Of a DNA stretch of 64,000 bases, positions 37,501-48,531 are shown piece after piece. Both the position numbers and the translations under genes were made by a program. Every line of letters begins with the position of its first letter. Position 1 is the first letter of the stretch. This stretch comes from Akebia trifoliata (lineage: Eukaryota > Streptophyta > Magnoliopsida > Ranunculales > Lardizabalaceae), in assembly GCA_017979445.1 (NCBI GenBank), contig CM030711.1, positions 4,991,221-5,055,220 on the forward strand, given 5' to 3'. The notes under the pieces were generated by a model, which searched no databases, was not told where the DNA came from, and was given only the letters and a program-made list of their open reading frames with translations.

Positions 37501-38170
37501 ATCAAATTTCTTATATGAGGGTATGAGAGGAAATTAAAGGAAAATTAGAAAACTTACCCTTTTGGAAAAAAAATAAGTTGGTTATCAGAAAGATTAAAAA
37601 CCATTTTGGTAAATATTTTGAAATCCAGACATATTCAATAATTTTGAAATTTTAAAATTTAGCCAACTTAAGGGGTAGTGTCTCACTAATTGCATTTAAT
37701 CTTCAAAATGAATCATACTACGGTTTCAATCTATCTTCAATCTATCTTGCTGTAGTCAAATTTCTTATATGAGGGAATGATTATAGAAATTAAAAGAGAA
37801 TTAGTAAACTTACTATTTTGGAAAAATTGGTTACTAGTAAAGATCAAAAACCATTTTGGTGAATATTTGATATCCAAACTGGTTCAATAATTTTTGTATT
37901 TTTAGATTTTGCCAACGAATCTCATTTGGACTTCAACTAAAGGGGCACAAAATGAACCTTAATAAGGTTTCAATCTCTCTTGCTATCGTCAAATTTCTTA
38001 TATGATTGAGGGGTTAAAAGGAATTGAAAAAAAATTAGAAAAGTTACCCTTTGGAGTTGATTACTAGTAAAGATCAAAAACCATTTGGTAAATGTTTAGA
38101 ACACTAGACAAGTTTATTTTAAAATTTAGCCAACTTAAGACCCATTGTCAAATTTTTACGTGATTCCCTC
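37501..38170. repeat. 255-bp tandem repeat, 3 monomers plus a partial
   Basis: Monomer starts at 37501, 37754 and 37988, with a partial one at about 38147. It has the same internal blocks as the array after copy 1. Confidence 0.75.
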
Positions 38171-40055
38171 AAAATTGAGGTACATCCATGGATCACATCG
38201 ATTCCACTATAAAGAGAAAACTTGCAGTTACAAATTACACAATTTCACCAAAAATGAGAAATATAAATATTCTAGAAAACCTAAGTAGGATTTTACATCA
38301 TAATAGTAAAATTATAAAAATACTCTAGAGAAAATTTTATTGTTGATCAATACCATCAGGCTCCACAAATCACAACAAACGTGAGAAAAGTGGACTGACC
38401 CCAAATTTTCTTGTTGATCAGTACCATCAGGTTTTTAAAGTGACTATTTCACAGGTTTGCAATGGCAATTTCGCTTTAAACCTGCGAAATAGTCAGTCAC
38501 TTCATTCTAAATTTTTTAACAAAAACGTGATTATTCATGTTTTGGTAATTAAAATGAAAAGTAGCCGGAATTGTAAATAACTCATTTTCAGCTTACGGAA
38601 TAGTAATTCACCCTAAATTTAATGGAATCCATATCTGCAGTATACTATAGGATCCCAACATCAAAATTGATGGGTTAGCCATTATTCTATTATGACGCAA
38701 ACATGTGGCACCCGCCTAATAGGTAGTAAGCTAGTACTCTCTATATTTATGTGTGACAACTATTTCGATGAAGCTTCAACGAAAATGACGATGATGTGAG
38801 AGAAATATATTACATTATAAAAAAGTGTAATAATTACAATTACAAAGGAAACTATTTCACATCTGAACAGATGTGTGATGACTCAGCATTGCACGTAGAT
38901 ATACACATGATGCTTTTATAAAGTCTGATATCATTAGATAATACGTTGTGTTAGAAATAAATTACAATACAGTACAAAGGTAATACAATTCGTTACAAAG
39001 ATGTTTTTCTATTTTTCAATTACACCTTCTTCTTTTTCAATCATCTTCTTCTTCGTATCTATGTTTTCAATATTCTTTTAAAAAAAATTCTGAGTTTGAA
39101 ATCTTCTTCTTCAACTAGTCTAATGAAAATTTTAACGAAAAGGTGAGAGAAATATATTATATTATGAAAAAGTGTAATAATTACACTTGCAAAGGACGAC
39201 AATAGTAGGTTTAGCGTCAGATCAGGGTAAAGGACATTTTGGGTATGAAAAAATATTTTTTGTCGATGTGGCAACTTTTGAGGGTAAACTCAAAATTCAG
39301 ATTAGATGAGGCCTAAACTCACAAGTTAGGAGCCTGAATCACTAAAAATCCTAATATTGTGTGTAGATAAACTTCTCATCAAGTTTTAGTTTTACAGGAC
39401 TCACTTTATTTCATTTACTTTTAACTCCTTCTAACTTTATTATATTTTATCTTTTACCCCTTTTAACCTACTTTTACCCCTTCAACCCTCCCGTCAAGTT
39501 ATATATTTCCTATACACTTCACCCCTATAACTTTTTTATATTTTCGTTTTTACCCCTTTAATCCATTTGATTAATTTTCATATTTTACTCATTTAACCTT
39601 AAAACTTTTTAATAATACTCCTTCAATTTTATTTTTTACACTTTTACCTCCTTAACCCCGAGGGAGGATGTCTGTATCGTAGGCATAAGTGGACTCTAGT
39701 AAGAATATATATTTGTTTTATACAGACCTTCAACCAATAAACGAATTGAATTGATCGATTCTACATTTTCTTAACCCAAAAATCGAATCACAACTTGTTC
39801 CAAATTGAATCAAACCAGTCTAAAGCTATTGATTTGGTTTGGTTCTCAGTTTGAACTAGACCAAGTTGCACCCTAGAATAAATAACGAGAAATAATGATA
39901 ATCGAGTATGCAATATGAATCTCTCTTTTGATAAAATTTTGAAACTGGGGATTGTTTTGATTCTTTTAGTGAGGAATTAAAAAAAAAAATACTTATTTCA
40001 GTCTATAAGGATTTTTTTCCAAATAAAGTTAATATTTTGAACTTGAGAGTACTTG

Positions 40056-40092
<37 letters not shown>

Positions 40093-40096
<4 letters not shown>

Positions 40097-40473
40097 CACG
40101 TTCCTAAGACTCATATTGAGACTCACATTGCGACACACCGTTTTGTCTTATATGGGCAAAAATGTTTGGAATGAGCTGATTTTTTGTGAGGATGATCTCT
40201 GTGATGAGGGGATCATCCTGGCAAAAAATCATCCCATTCCAAAACTTCTAACCCCATCAAAATTGATTTACAAAAATTGGACGGTCTATAATTTTTCAAC
40301 AAAAATTGGACGGTCTAGAAGTTTCATAATGAGCTGATTTTTGGCAAGGATGATCTCCTCACCATAGAGATCATCCTCACAAAAAATCAGCCCATTCCAA
40401 ATATTTTTGCCCATATAAGACAAAACGGTGTGTCGCAATGTGAGTCCCAATATGAGTCTTAGGAACGCTGTTC
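40093..40473. mobile_element. Family A MITE with ~70-bp TIRs, inserted only in unit 3
   Basis: Long arms (cgttcctaagactcatattg through cttatatgggcaaaaat) occur inverted at both ends. Inside are gaggatgatctctgtg and gatgatctcctcacc hairpins as in 22526-22898. Both flanks are (TA)n, so the target duplication cannot be read. At the equivalent place in unit 2 (about 35215) only a short TA run is present, so insertion followed the unit 2/3 duplication. Confidence 0.75.
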
Positions 40474-42040
40474 ATATATATATATATATGTAAGTTATTT
40501 GTTTAAAAATGGAATTAACATTGTAGGAGTAAAATAGCATGCTTAATTTTTTTTATTGTGCACATGTCACCTCGAGATTTCAATCCCATTCTCGATTAAT
40601 TTGATCCAAAAACTTCTCCATCTATTCCCCAAACTTTCACTGAAGCATGATGACCATAACTCCTAAAATTAACAGAAACCATCAGAACTATTGAATTAGA
40701 TGTGATTTCATTGATCAAGAAGTGACCTTCGAACACGAATACAATGAGGTGAAGTTGTGGGAGTGAGTTGTTAGATTGATTTCTTTTAATACAATTTGTA
40801 TATTATTCACTCTTTCTAAATTAACTTAAGCGTCAAAGTGGAATCAACAGATACCCAATAAGCATGAGAGCCAAAGGCAACATAGAAGAAAGAAGAGTCT
40901 CAATAGTTCGTATCATGAATCCCAAGATGTCGTTCCACAGACCTAATGTATATTTATAAAAACTTTTTTTCTTCTATTATTAAGTTTGTGAACAAATTTG
41001 CAATAAAATGGATCCATAAGGTCACATAAATAGTTTCAACAAAAAATATTTGCTATTTTATTTTATTTTATAATTATAATTATATTTAATTTATGAAGAT
41101 TTCTAATAGCATATTAATGATTTATTTGTTATTACTTACAATATTAAAAAAAATCAAATTAATTATTTTGGTTGATTTACAAAACATTCTCTAAAAATAG
41201 GTAAAGTCCCGAACAAGCACACTAATCATAAAATTTTACCGAGTAGGAAAGAAACTAATTAAAGAGTAATTTACCAAAAAATGCACTAACAATTGAAAAA
41301 TTATAAAAATTTCCCATTGTTCATTTTAATTCCAAAATCAATAATTTATAATTTTTGGAATTACAATATTTTCATTGAAGTGGGGAAATAATTGCCTGTT
41401 TTATAAAACAAAAAAAAAAAAAAAAAATCAATAGTTTTACTTAAACTAAAGCAAGAAAATATTTATTATTTTATAGAATAGGGGGAAAAGTTACTATTCA
41501 TTTTACAAATTTGTCATTTTAAAAGAAAATAGTTCCGAAAATGATAATTTAATATTTTAAATATTAAAATGAATAGTGTGTCATTTTGGTAATTCACTCT
41601 AAAATTACACAAAAACCCTTCTCAAAATGAGTTGTTTAATAATTAACAGTAAGGGTTATTTAGTAATATTAAACAGTTTATTGCATTAAACTTTAATCCA
41701 AATTAAAACAAATAATATCCATTTCATTGGAATTTCACATTTTTTCTCTACTTTTCCGTTAGTTTCCCCTGTTTTCAACTGCAAAATTTAACTTAAGGTC
41801 CGACATCATTGGACATAATAATCCTTTAATATCGGGAATCCCTAGGAAATCTGTTTTAATCTTCATCTAAACTTTCGGAAATCCTAGTTCTAATCGGATT
41901 CAGAATTAGAATTATCCTCTGATTGTGATTTTGAAATGTAAGTAGTCGATAAGTAAGTCTCATTTGTTATAAAATAAACTCAGAGCTTGTAATTGATTTT
42001 CGATAGAAAACTTTGAAGAATTCTAAAGAGTGAGAAAGAG

Positions 42041-42970
42041 ATGGAGATAATAGAGGTCTGGAGCTGGAACTTTGACAAGGAGATGTCTTGCATAGAAGAA
42101 ATCGTCTTGAGCTACCCTTATATTTCATTTGACACCGAATTCCCGGGCTTCTTACGAAACACTCCTCGAGATTCATCTCAGTTAGATCGATACGAGGATT
42201 TGAAGTTCAATGTGAATCAACTCAAAATAATACAATTGGGTTTATCGTTCTCGGACGAGAATGGGAATTGGCCGATTTCCGGTGGAGTCTGGCAATTCAA
42301 TTTCAATCATTTTAATCCAAAATTCGATTTCCAGGTATCGAGTTGGATCGACTTACTACGACGAAATGGAATTAATTTAGAAAAGAACTTCATACAAGGA
42401 ATCGATGTGAATGTATTCTCGTCGAGATTTACAAAGGCATTTTTACGTAATCGAAGCATCAAATGGATTACATTTCATGGTTTCTACGATTTAGCTTATG
42501 CGATGAAGTTGGTGATGAACAAACCGATGCCGTATACATTGGAAGGTTTTTTGAGGTCCATCTATACTATTTTTGGACATATTTACGACGTGAAATACAT
42601 GGCTGGACTATGTGAAGGAATGATAGGTGGGGAGATTGGATTGGAGAGCTTGGCCAAGATACTAAAAGTGGAAAGAATCGGGGCATCTCATCAAGCAGGT
42701 TCCGATAGTTTGTTAACGACTTGTTGTTTTTGGAAGATGAAGACAGAATTTGATCAATTAACGGAAAACAAATGCGATGGATTTTTGTATGGGATTAGTT
42801 CGAATTTGCGTCATCGATCTTATTTTGTTGGGTATCCGATTGGTGATCGATATTGCTACCCAGTTTATCGACAGCAGTGTACCAATCACTATAGCTATCC
42901 AGTTTATCGACAACAGTGTGGCACATTTGTTCGCAGTTTCTACTTACCGAGGCCATTGTGGAAGATTTGA
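42041..42970 (+). CDS. CAF1/POP2-like poly(A) deadenylase, tandem copy 3
   Basis: Intronless, 309 aa, with full C-terminus PLWKI. DEDDh residues D31, E33, D150, H217 and D222 intact. It is the near twin of copy 2; the unusual changes are to tryptophan, R77W and S102W, both outside the active-site motifs. The tail (252-309) is Tyr/Gln/Cys-rich with duplicated YPVYRQQC. Expected role as for copy 1: shortening mRNA poly(A) tails in CCR4-NOT; whether this tail contacts NOT1 is unknown. Confidence 0.88.
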   Translation: MEIIEVWSWNFDKEMSCIEEIVLSYPYISFDTEFPGFLRNTPRDSSQLDRYEDLKFNVNQLKIIQLGLSFSDENGNWPISGGVWQFNFNHFNPKFDFQVSSWIDLLRRNGINLEKNFIQGIDVNVFSSRFTKAFLRNRSIKWITFHGFYDLAYAMKLVMNKPMPYTLEGFLRSIYTIFGHIYDVKYMAGLCEGMIGGEIGLESLAKILKVERIGASHQAGSDSLLTTCCFWKMKTEFDQLTENKCDGFLYGISSNLRHRSYFVGYPIGDRYCYPVYRQQCTNHYSYPVYRQQCGTFVRSFYLPRPLWKI

Positions 42971-43061
42971 TCAGTTACTGATTTTTTTTTCTCATTTTAG
43001 TTTTTAATCAAATTAATTTTCTGTAATATAATTTTCTGGAAATTGAACTAAAGTCTGTGGT

Positions 43062-43720
43062 ATCAAATTTCTTATATGAGGGTATGAGAGGAAATTAAAA
43101 GAAAATTAGAAAACTTACCCTTTTGGAAAAAAATAAGTTGGTTATCAGTAAGATTAAAAACCATTTTGGTAAATATTTTGAAATCCAGACAGGTTCAATA
43201 ATTTTGGTATTTTAAAATTTAGCCAACTTAAGGGCAGTGTCTCCCACGAATCACATTTGATCTTCAACTTTAGGGTCAGAAAATGAATCATACTAAGGTT
43301 TCAATCTATTCTGATGTAATCAAATTTCTTGTATAAGAGAATGATTAGAAATTAAAAGAGAATTAGAAAACTTACCATTTTGGAAAAAAATGAGTTGGCT
43401 ACCAGTAAAGATCAAAAACCATTTTGGTGAATATTTGATATACAAACTGGTTCAATAATTTTTGTATTTTCAGATTTTGCCAACTTAAGGGGCGATGTCT
43501 CCCACGAATCTCATTTGGACTTCAACTTAAGGATCACAAAATAAACCTTACTAACTGTAGTCAAATTTCTTATATGATTGAGGGGTTAAAAGGAATTGAA
43601 AGAAAATTAGAAAAGTTACCCTTGGGAGTTGATTACTAGTAAGATCAAAAACCATTTGTAAATATTTAGAACACTAGACAGGTTTATTTTAAGACCCATT
43701 GTCAAATGTTTACTCAAGAT
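43062..43720. repeat. 255-bp tandem repeat, about 3 monomers
   Basis: Monomer starts near 43062, 43320 and 43560, with a partial one at about 43700. Closely similar to the array at 37501-38170. Confidence 0.75.
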
Positions 43721-45164
43721 TGAGGTATGTTCACGGATCATACCGATTTCACTATAAAGAGAAAATTCGCAGTTACAGATTATACCATTTCACCAAAAAC
43801 GAGAAATATAAATATTCTAGAAAACCTAAGTAGGATTTTACATCATAATAGTCAAATTATAAAAACACCCTTGAGAAAATTTTCTTATTGATCAGTACTA
43901 TCAGACTCTACAAATCACAACAAAGGTGAGAAAACTGGACTGACCCCAAATTTTCAAGATAATATTTGGATGATGACGTGAGAAAACTGGGGCTTGGCAG
44001 AATCATATTAAATAAATCAAGATTAGAACATTTTATTAAGATAACCGACATTAATTATGATTTTGCCTTGACGAAATTTACAAACAGAGGGACATAGTTG
44101 TATGTAATATTTGTAAATTTTGTTATATGGTCTGATTTATTTCCTTTCATATGTGATAGCTGCATTGAGAAGCACAGACCATATATCTGAGCCTTGAACA
44201 TTGGATGCAACACTTATACAATACCTAGAGAAGTTTAAGATTTTTTTTTTGGTCTCTTAATGCCACCACCAATCATATCAACTTGATGGCCATACTTTAA
44301 TTTTAAAATTTTGTTATAGATTAAACACCTCCATAATAATGAAATATTCTTGTGTAACTATTGGGAACTCTTCAAGTTTATTTAAATTTTACACAAGTAG
44401 TAGTAGTAGTATTGACGGTACGCTAAATATTGTGCCACGGAGAGGGTTTTGCTGATGTGGTGCCATCACCTGTCAGCACAACACACCACATAGGACAGAT
44501 AAGTTCTCCGATGTCTTGTCTCGTGCGAGTGCCTTTTTTTTTTTCTTGGGCAGCTCCACAACAAATATCGTTGTGCGCATGATGAGCCAGATCGTGGTGC
44601 CAGTCGACATGATTGGGAAAGGAATGAACCCACCAAGGGTGACACAGCCGACTAGAAGATAGATAATGGGAAAACCCTTACCATCATGTAGGATGACGAG
44701 CAATCCAACAATGCCACCTAGGACTAAAGGGAACTTATGGCCTCTTCCAAGTAATAAGATCATCATCATCATCAAAGACTTATCCCAAATGTTTAAGATT
44801 GGCTGAAAATAATGTTCCTCCACTCAAAATTTTCAAAAATTATGTATATAAAAAAATTTCAAATGCCAAATATGTTCCTATGCTAAGCAAGTGATTGATT
44901 CAACTTGGAGGAGAGCATGTAAAAAAGCAAGGTCGGGCGAGGTGACCGACAATGTAATAACAAGTACAAGCTAGATCTACCCCGATTGAATAGAACAAAC
45001 TCTTTGAATGTTACATCTTCTTCTCCGTATGAAATCTTCTTCTTCATATATGTATTTTCAATCTTCTTGATAAAAATTCTAATAACATTTTTAACTATTT
45101 ATTTGTTATTAAAAGTTTAACTTATTATTATTGATTTACCAAAACATTCACTCCAAAATTATAA

Positions 45165-45291
45165 AGAGCTACTATTATCTCACCAACTTTTACTAATGCC
45201 ACACCAATTCTTATATAAATTATCAAAGAATTATACGCACTTGGTGAGGTGTTTGTAAAAGTTGGTGCGGCAATAACAATAACAACTCTCT
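45165..45291. mobile_element. Small inverted-repeat MITE (family C)
   Basis: Left agagctactattatctcacc...aacttttactaatgcc, right inverse ...gtaaaagttggtgcggcaat...aactctct. Same family as 14812-14922. Confidence 0.5.
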
Positions 45292-45341
45292 AAGTATAAT
45301 TTGTCCCTGCAAGAAAATCCTGACTCCACCCTTGTTGGTGT

Positions 45342-45465
45342 GCCAATATCAACTTCTATTGGCACACCAACTTTTATTTATTCTCAACCATTTACTTATT
45401 TTATTTATTTGTAATTGAGGTGTAATAAGTAAAAGTTGGGGGGTGCCAATAGAAGCTGATACTGG
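45342..45465. mobile_element. Small inverted-repeat MITE
   Basis: Left ccaatatcaacttctattgg and right (reverse complement) ccagtatcagcttctattgg, followed by caccaacttttatt / caacttttactt on the inner side, giving arms of about 35 bases. Distinct from but related to family C. Confidence 0.55.
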
Positions 45466-45773
45466 GAATTATTAACCCTTTTTGAAATTAAAATGAATAA
45501 TATTCATTTTTTGGGAATTTCAATTTAAATTTCAGTGTTTTTACATCATTGGATATCCTTTTACTTTCGGGAATCCCAAGGAAATCTCATTTAAAAATCT
45601 TGCGAACTCGGAAATAGAAAGTCTTAACGAACTTCCTTCTTAGAAATAGAAAGTCTATCATTCAATTCCGTTGAATCACTCTCAAAGAATCCTTTTTAGA
45701 TATTCCGTTTTAAACTGAATTTACGATAGAAAACCAGATATTTTGAAGAATTCTGAGAGAGAGAGACAGAGAT

Positions 45774-46703
45774 ATGGAGATAGAAGAGGTCTGGAGCTGG
45801 AACTTTGAACACGAGATGTCTCGCATTGAAGAAATGGTCTTGACCTACCCTTATATTTCATTTGATACCGAGTTCCCGGGTTTCTTACGTAATACTCCTC
45901 GTGATTCTTCTCAGTTGGATCGATACGAGGATTTGAAGTTCAACGTTGATCGCCTCAAAATAATACAATTGGGTTTATCGATCTCGGATGAGAATGGGAA
46001 TCGTCCAATTTCAGGTGGGGTTTGGCAATTCAATTTCAACCATTTTAATCCAGAATTTGATTTCCATGTTTCGAGTTCGATCGAATTACTACGACGAAAT
46101 GGGATAAATTTGGAGAAAAATTTCATACAAGGAATTGATGTCAATGTCTTCTCGTCGAGATTTACAAAAATTTTGTTGGGTAATCGAAGCATTAAATGGA
46201 TTACATTTCATGGTTTCTATGATTTAGCTTATGCAATGAAGTTGGTGATGAACAAGCCAATGCCGTATACATTGAGAGGCTTTTTGAGTTCCATCGATAC
46301 CATTTTTGGACATGTTTACGACGTTAAATACATGGCTGGACTATGCCAAGGAATGAGAGGTGGCGAAATTGGATTAGAGAGATTGGCAAAGATACTGAAA
46401 GTAGAAAGAATCGGGACATCTCATCAAGCGGGTTCCGATAGTTTGTTAACAACTTCTTGTTTTTGGAAGATGAAGACAGAATTTAATCAATTGACGGAAA
46501 ACAAATGCGATGGATTTTTGTATGGGATTAGTTCGAATATGCGTAATCAGTCTTATTTTGTTGGGTATCCGATTGGTGATCGATATTGCTACCCAGTTTA
46601 TCGACAGCAGTGTACCAATCACTATAGCTATCCAGTTAATCCACAGCAATGTGGCACATTTGTTCACAGTTTCTACTTACCGAGGCCAACGTGGAAGATT
46701 TGA
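45774..46703 (+). CDS. CAF1/POP2-like poly(A) deadenylase, tandem copy 4
   Basis: Intronless, 309 aa. DEDDh residues intact (D31, E33, D150, H217, D222), with YDVK at 182-185 as in copies 2 and 3. It shares the 14-residue tail insertion with copies 2 and 3, but its second repeat still reads NPQQCGT, like copy 1, whereas in copies 2 and 3 both repeats read YRQQC. It ends TWKI. The gene converges on FBL17, whose stop lies 1.8 kb downstream on the other strand. Start chosen at the ATG shared by all copies (MEIxEVWSWNF). Confidence 0.88.
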   Translation: MEIEEVWSWNFEHEMSRIEEMVLTYPYISFDTEFPGFLRNTPRDSSQLDRYEDLKFNVDRLKIIQLGLSISDENGNRPISGGVWQFNFNHFNPEFDFHVSSSIELLRRNGINLEKNFIQGIDVNVFSSRFTKILLGNRSIKWITFHGFYDLAYAMKLVMNKPMPYTLRGFLSSIDTIFGHVYDVKYMAGLCQGMRGGEIGLERLAKILKVERIGTSHQAGSDSLLTTSCFWKMKTEFNQLTENKCDGFLYGISSNMRNQSYFVGYPIGDRYCYPVYRQQCTNHYSYPVNPQQCGTFVHSFYLPRPTWKI

Positions 46704-47084
46704 TCAGTTTTTTTTTTTCTCGTTTTTGGTTGTAATCAAAGTTAATTTTCTGTAATATAATGGTTGTATTTTTATTTTATGATATAGAACACTGGTTGGA
46801 GACTGCTAATTGCAGAGATTTCTATCTCAGGGTCTATATAAGCTTGCATATGAAAATGGGTTGGAAAACAGTTTTGGGGAAAAAAATGTATAATTTACAT
46901 GTGTAATTTTTCAGAAAAGTAATTTTCTCAAAGATAATAATTTTTCCATCTTGGCTGGTAAATATTCTTTAATCCAACTCCTAAGGTAATTGATTTTGTT
47001 GTGTGTGAAAATCATTGTTTTTAGTGAGATCAGTAACTGGTGTTGGCAGGAAATTAAAGTCAAGTATGAATCCCTCTTGCTGTA

Positions 47085-48235
47085 GTCAAATTTCTTATAT
47101 GAGGGTATGAAAGGAAATTAAAAGAAAATTAGAAAACTTACCCTTTTGGAAAAAAAAATAAGTTGGTTCAGTAAGATTAAAAACCATTTTGGTAAATATT
47201 TTGAAATCCAGACTGGTTCAATAATTTTGGTATTTACAAATTTAGCCAACTTAAGAGGCAGTGTCTGCCATGAATCACTTTTGATCTTCAACTTAAGGGT
47301 CAGAAAATGAGTCATACTAAGGTTTCAATCTATCCTTCTGTCAAATTTCTTATATGAGGGTATGATTGGAAATTAAAAGAGAATTAGATAACTTACCATT
47401 TTGGAAAAATTGAGTTGGTTACCAATAAAGATCAAAAACCATTTTGGTAAGTATTTGATATCCAGAATGGTTCAATATTTTTTGTATTTTCAGATTTTGC
47501 CAACTTAAGGGACGATGTCTCCCACAAATCGCATTTGGACTTCAACTTAATTAAGGGTCACAAAATGAATCAAACTAAGGTTTCAATATCACTTGCTGTA
47601 GTCAAATTTCTTATATGAGGAGGGTTTAAAAGGAATTGGAAGAACATTAGAAAACTTAAACATTTTGGAAAAAAAAAATTAAGTTGGTTACCAGTAACGA
47701 TGAAAAACCATTTTGGTAAATATTTTGAAATCCAGACTGGTTCAATATTTTTTTATTTTCAGATTTAGCCAATGTAAGGGGCTGTCTCCCACAAATAGCA
47801 TTTGGTTTTCAACTCAAGGGTCACAAAATGAATCATACTAAGGTTCAGTCTCTTAATCTCTTGCTGTTGACAAATTTCTTATATAAGTATAAAGAAATTA
47901 AAAGAATATTAGAAAACTTACCATTTTGGGAAAAAAAAGTAAGTTGGTTACTGGTAAACAATTTAAAAAACCTACTTTGGTAAACATTTAGAAAACCAGA
48001 CTGCTTCAATAATTTTGTTATTTTCAAATTTAGCCAACTTGAAAGGCAGTGCGAGGAATCACATTTGATCTTCAAATTAATGGTCACAAAATGAATCGTG
48101 CTAAGGGTTCAATCTCTCGATGTATTCAGATTTTTTTACGAGGGAACAAAAGGAATAAAAAGAAAATTAGAAAACTTACCATTCAGGAAAAACTCCCTTA
48201 CATATATATAATCAACGAAAGAATAGAAAATCACA
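47085..48235. repeat. 255-bp tandem repeat, about 5 monomers
   Basis: Monomer starts near 47085, 47340, 47601, 47869 and 48125 (spacings 255-268). Each has aaattagaaaacttacc, aaccattttggtaaa, ggttcaata and a tctcccac.aat block. It lies between the converging 3' ends of CAF1 copy 4 and FBL17. Confidence 0.8.
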
Positions 48236-48531
48236 GGTTGAACACATTTCCAGAATTAAAAATGATGCTTTATTGATAATAGAGAGGTCATATAGTGAAG
48301 GCTACAAGTCATTCAGTCACAAAATGGCTCTCTTCTCTCCCTATCATACTGATTAGTTTCCTTTCAAGTATCTCAAAATACTGTCATCAGTCTCACCACT
48401 GTGAACAATTGTAGATCATATGGATTCTTTGGGACACAAGCCCTTCAAATTACCAAAAATAAACCATCCAGATAGATACATGGGTATAGAAGTAGGAGAT
48501 TAAAATTGGGTGTAGATGAGATATGCATGCA

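Larger units (their letters stand above)
34870..39719 (+). repeat. Segmental duplication unit 2 (CAF1 copy 2)
   Basis: Collinear with unit 3 from the ctacattttcttaaccc start through the shared block at its end (38750-39719 versus 33880-34869). It lacks about 300 bases present in units 1 and 3 after gatgtgatttcatt (about 35448). An FBL17-intron relic (aaaattgatgggttagcc) persists at about 38628-38745. Confidence 0.75.
39720..43965 (+). repeat. Segmental duplication unit 3 (CAF1 copy 3)
   Basis: Near-copy of unit 2, interrupted by a MITE at 40093-40473 within a TA microsatellite. It retains the ~300-base block missing from unit 2. Ends near gtgagaaaactggactgacc, which is also present in unit 2 at about 38380. 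Confidence 0.75.
43966..45480. other. Spacer between units 3 and 4
   Basis: Not shared with the other units. An ORF on the minus strand (44473-44823, 116 codons) is hydrophobic but has no recognisable family or plant gene context, and I do not call it. Two small MITEs are listed separately. Confidence 0.4.
45481..48330 (+). repeat. Segmental duplication unit 4 (CAF1 copy 4), probable ancestral copy
   Basis: Holds CAF1 copy 4, the longest 255-bp array and then the true FBL17 3' flank. It shares only a short 5' flank with units 1-3. Because FBL17 is intact here and reduced to exon-less fragments in units 1-3, this end is the likely source of the duplications (inference). Confidence 0.65.

Noticed and set aside
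44473..44823. 116-codon hydrophobic ORF on the minus strand
   Set aside because: No recognisable domain, no splice context and biased low-complexity ends; likely chance in AT-rich spacer.
45911..46192. Antisense ORFs opposite CAF1 copies (also 31547-31792 and 46446-46667)
   Set aside because: They mirror the conserved sense codons in the same positions of each copy; shadow frames.
47085..48235. CRISPR-like or centromeric satellite interpretation of the 255-bp array
   Set aside because: Monomers are long and diverged, adjacent with no unique spacers, and number only a few; a local minisatellite in a plant genome.
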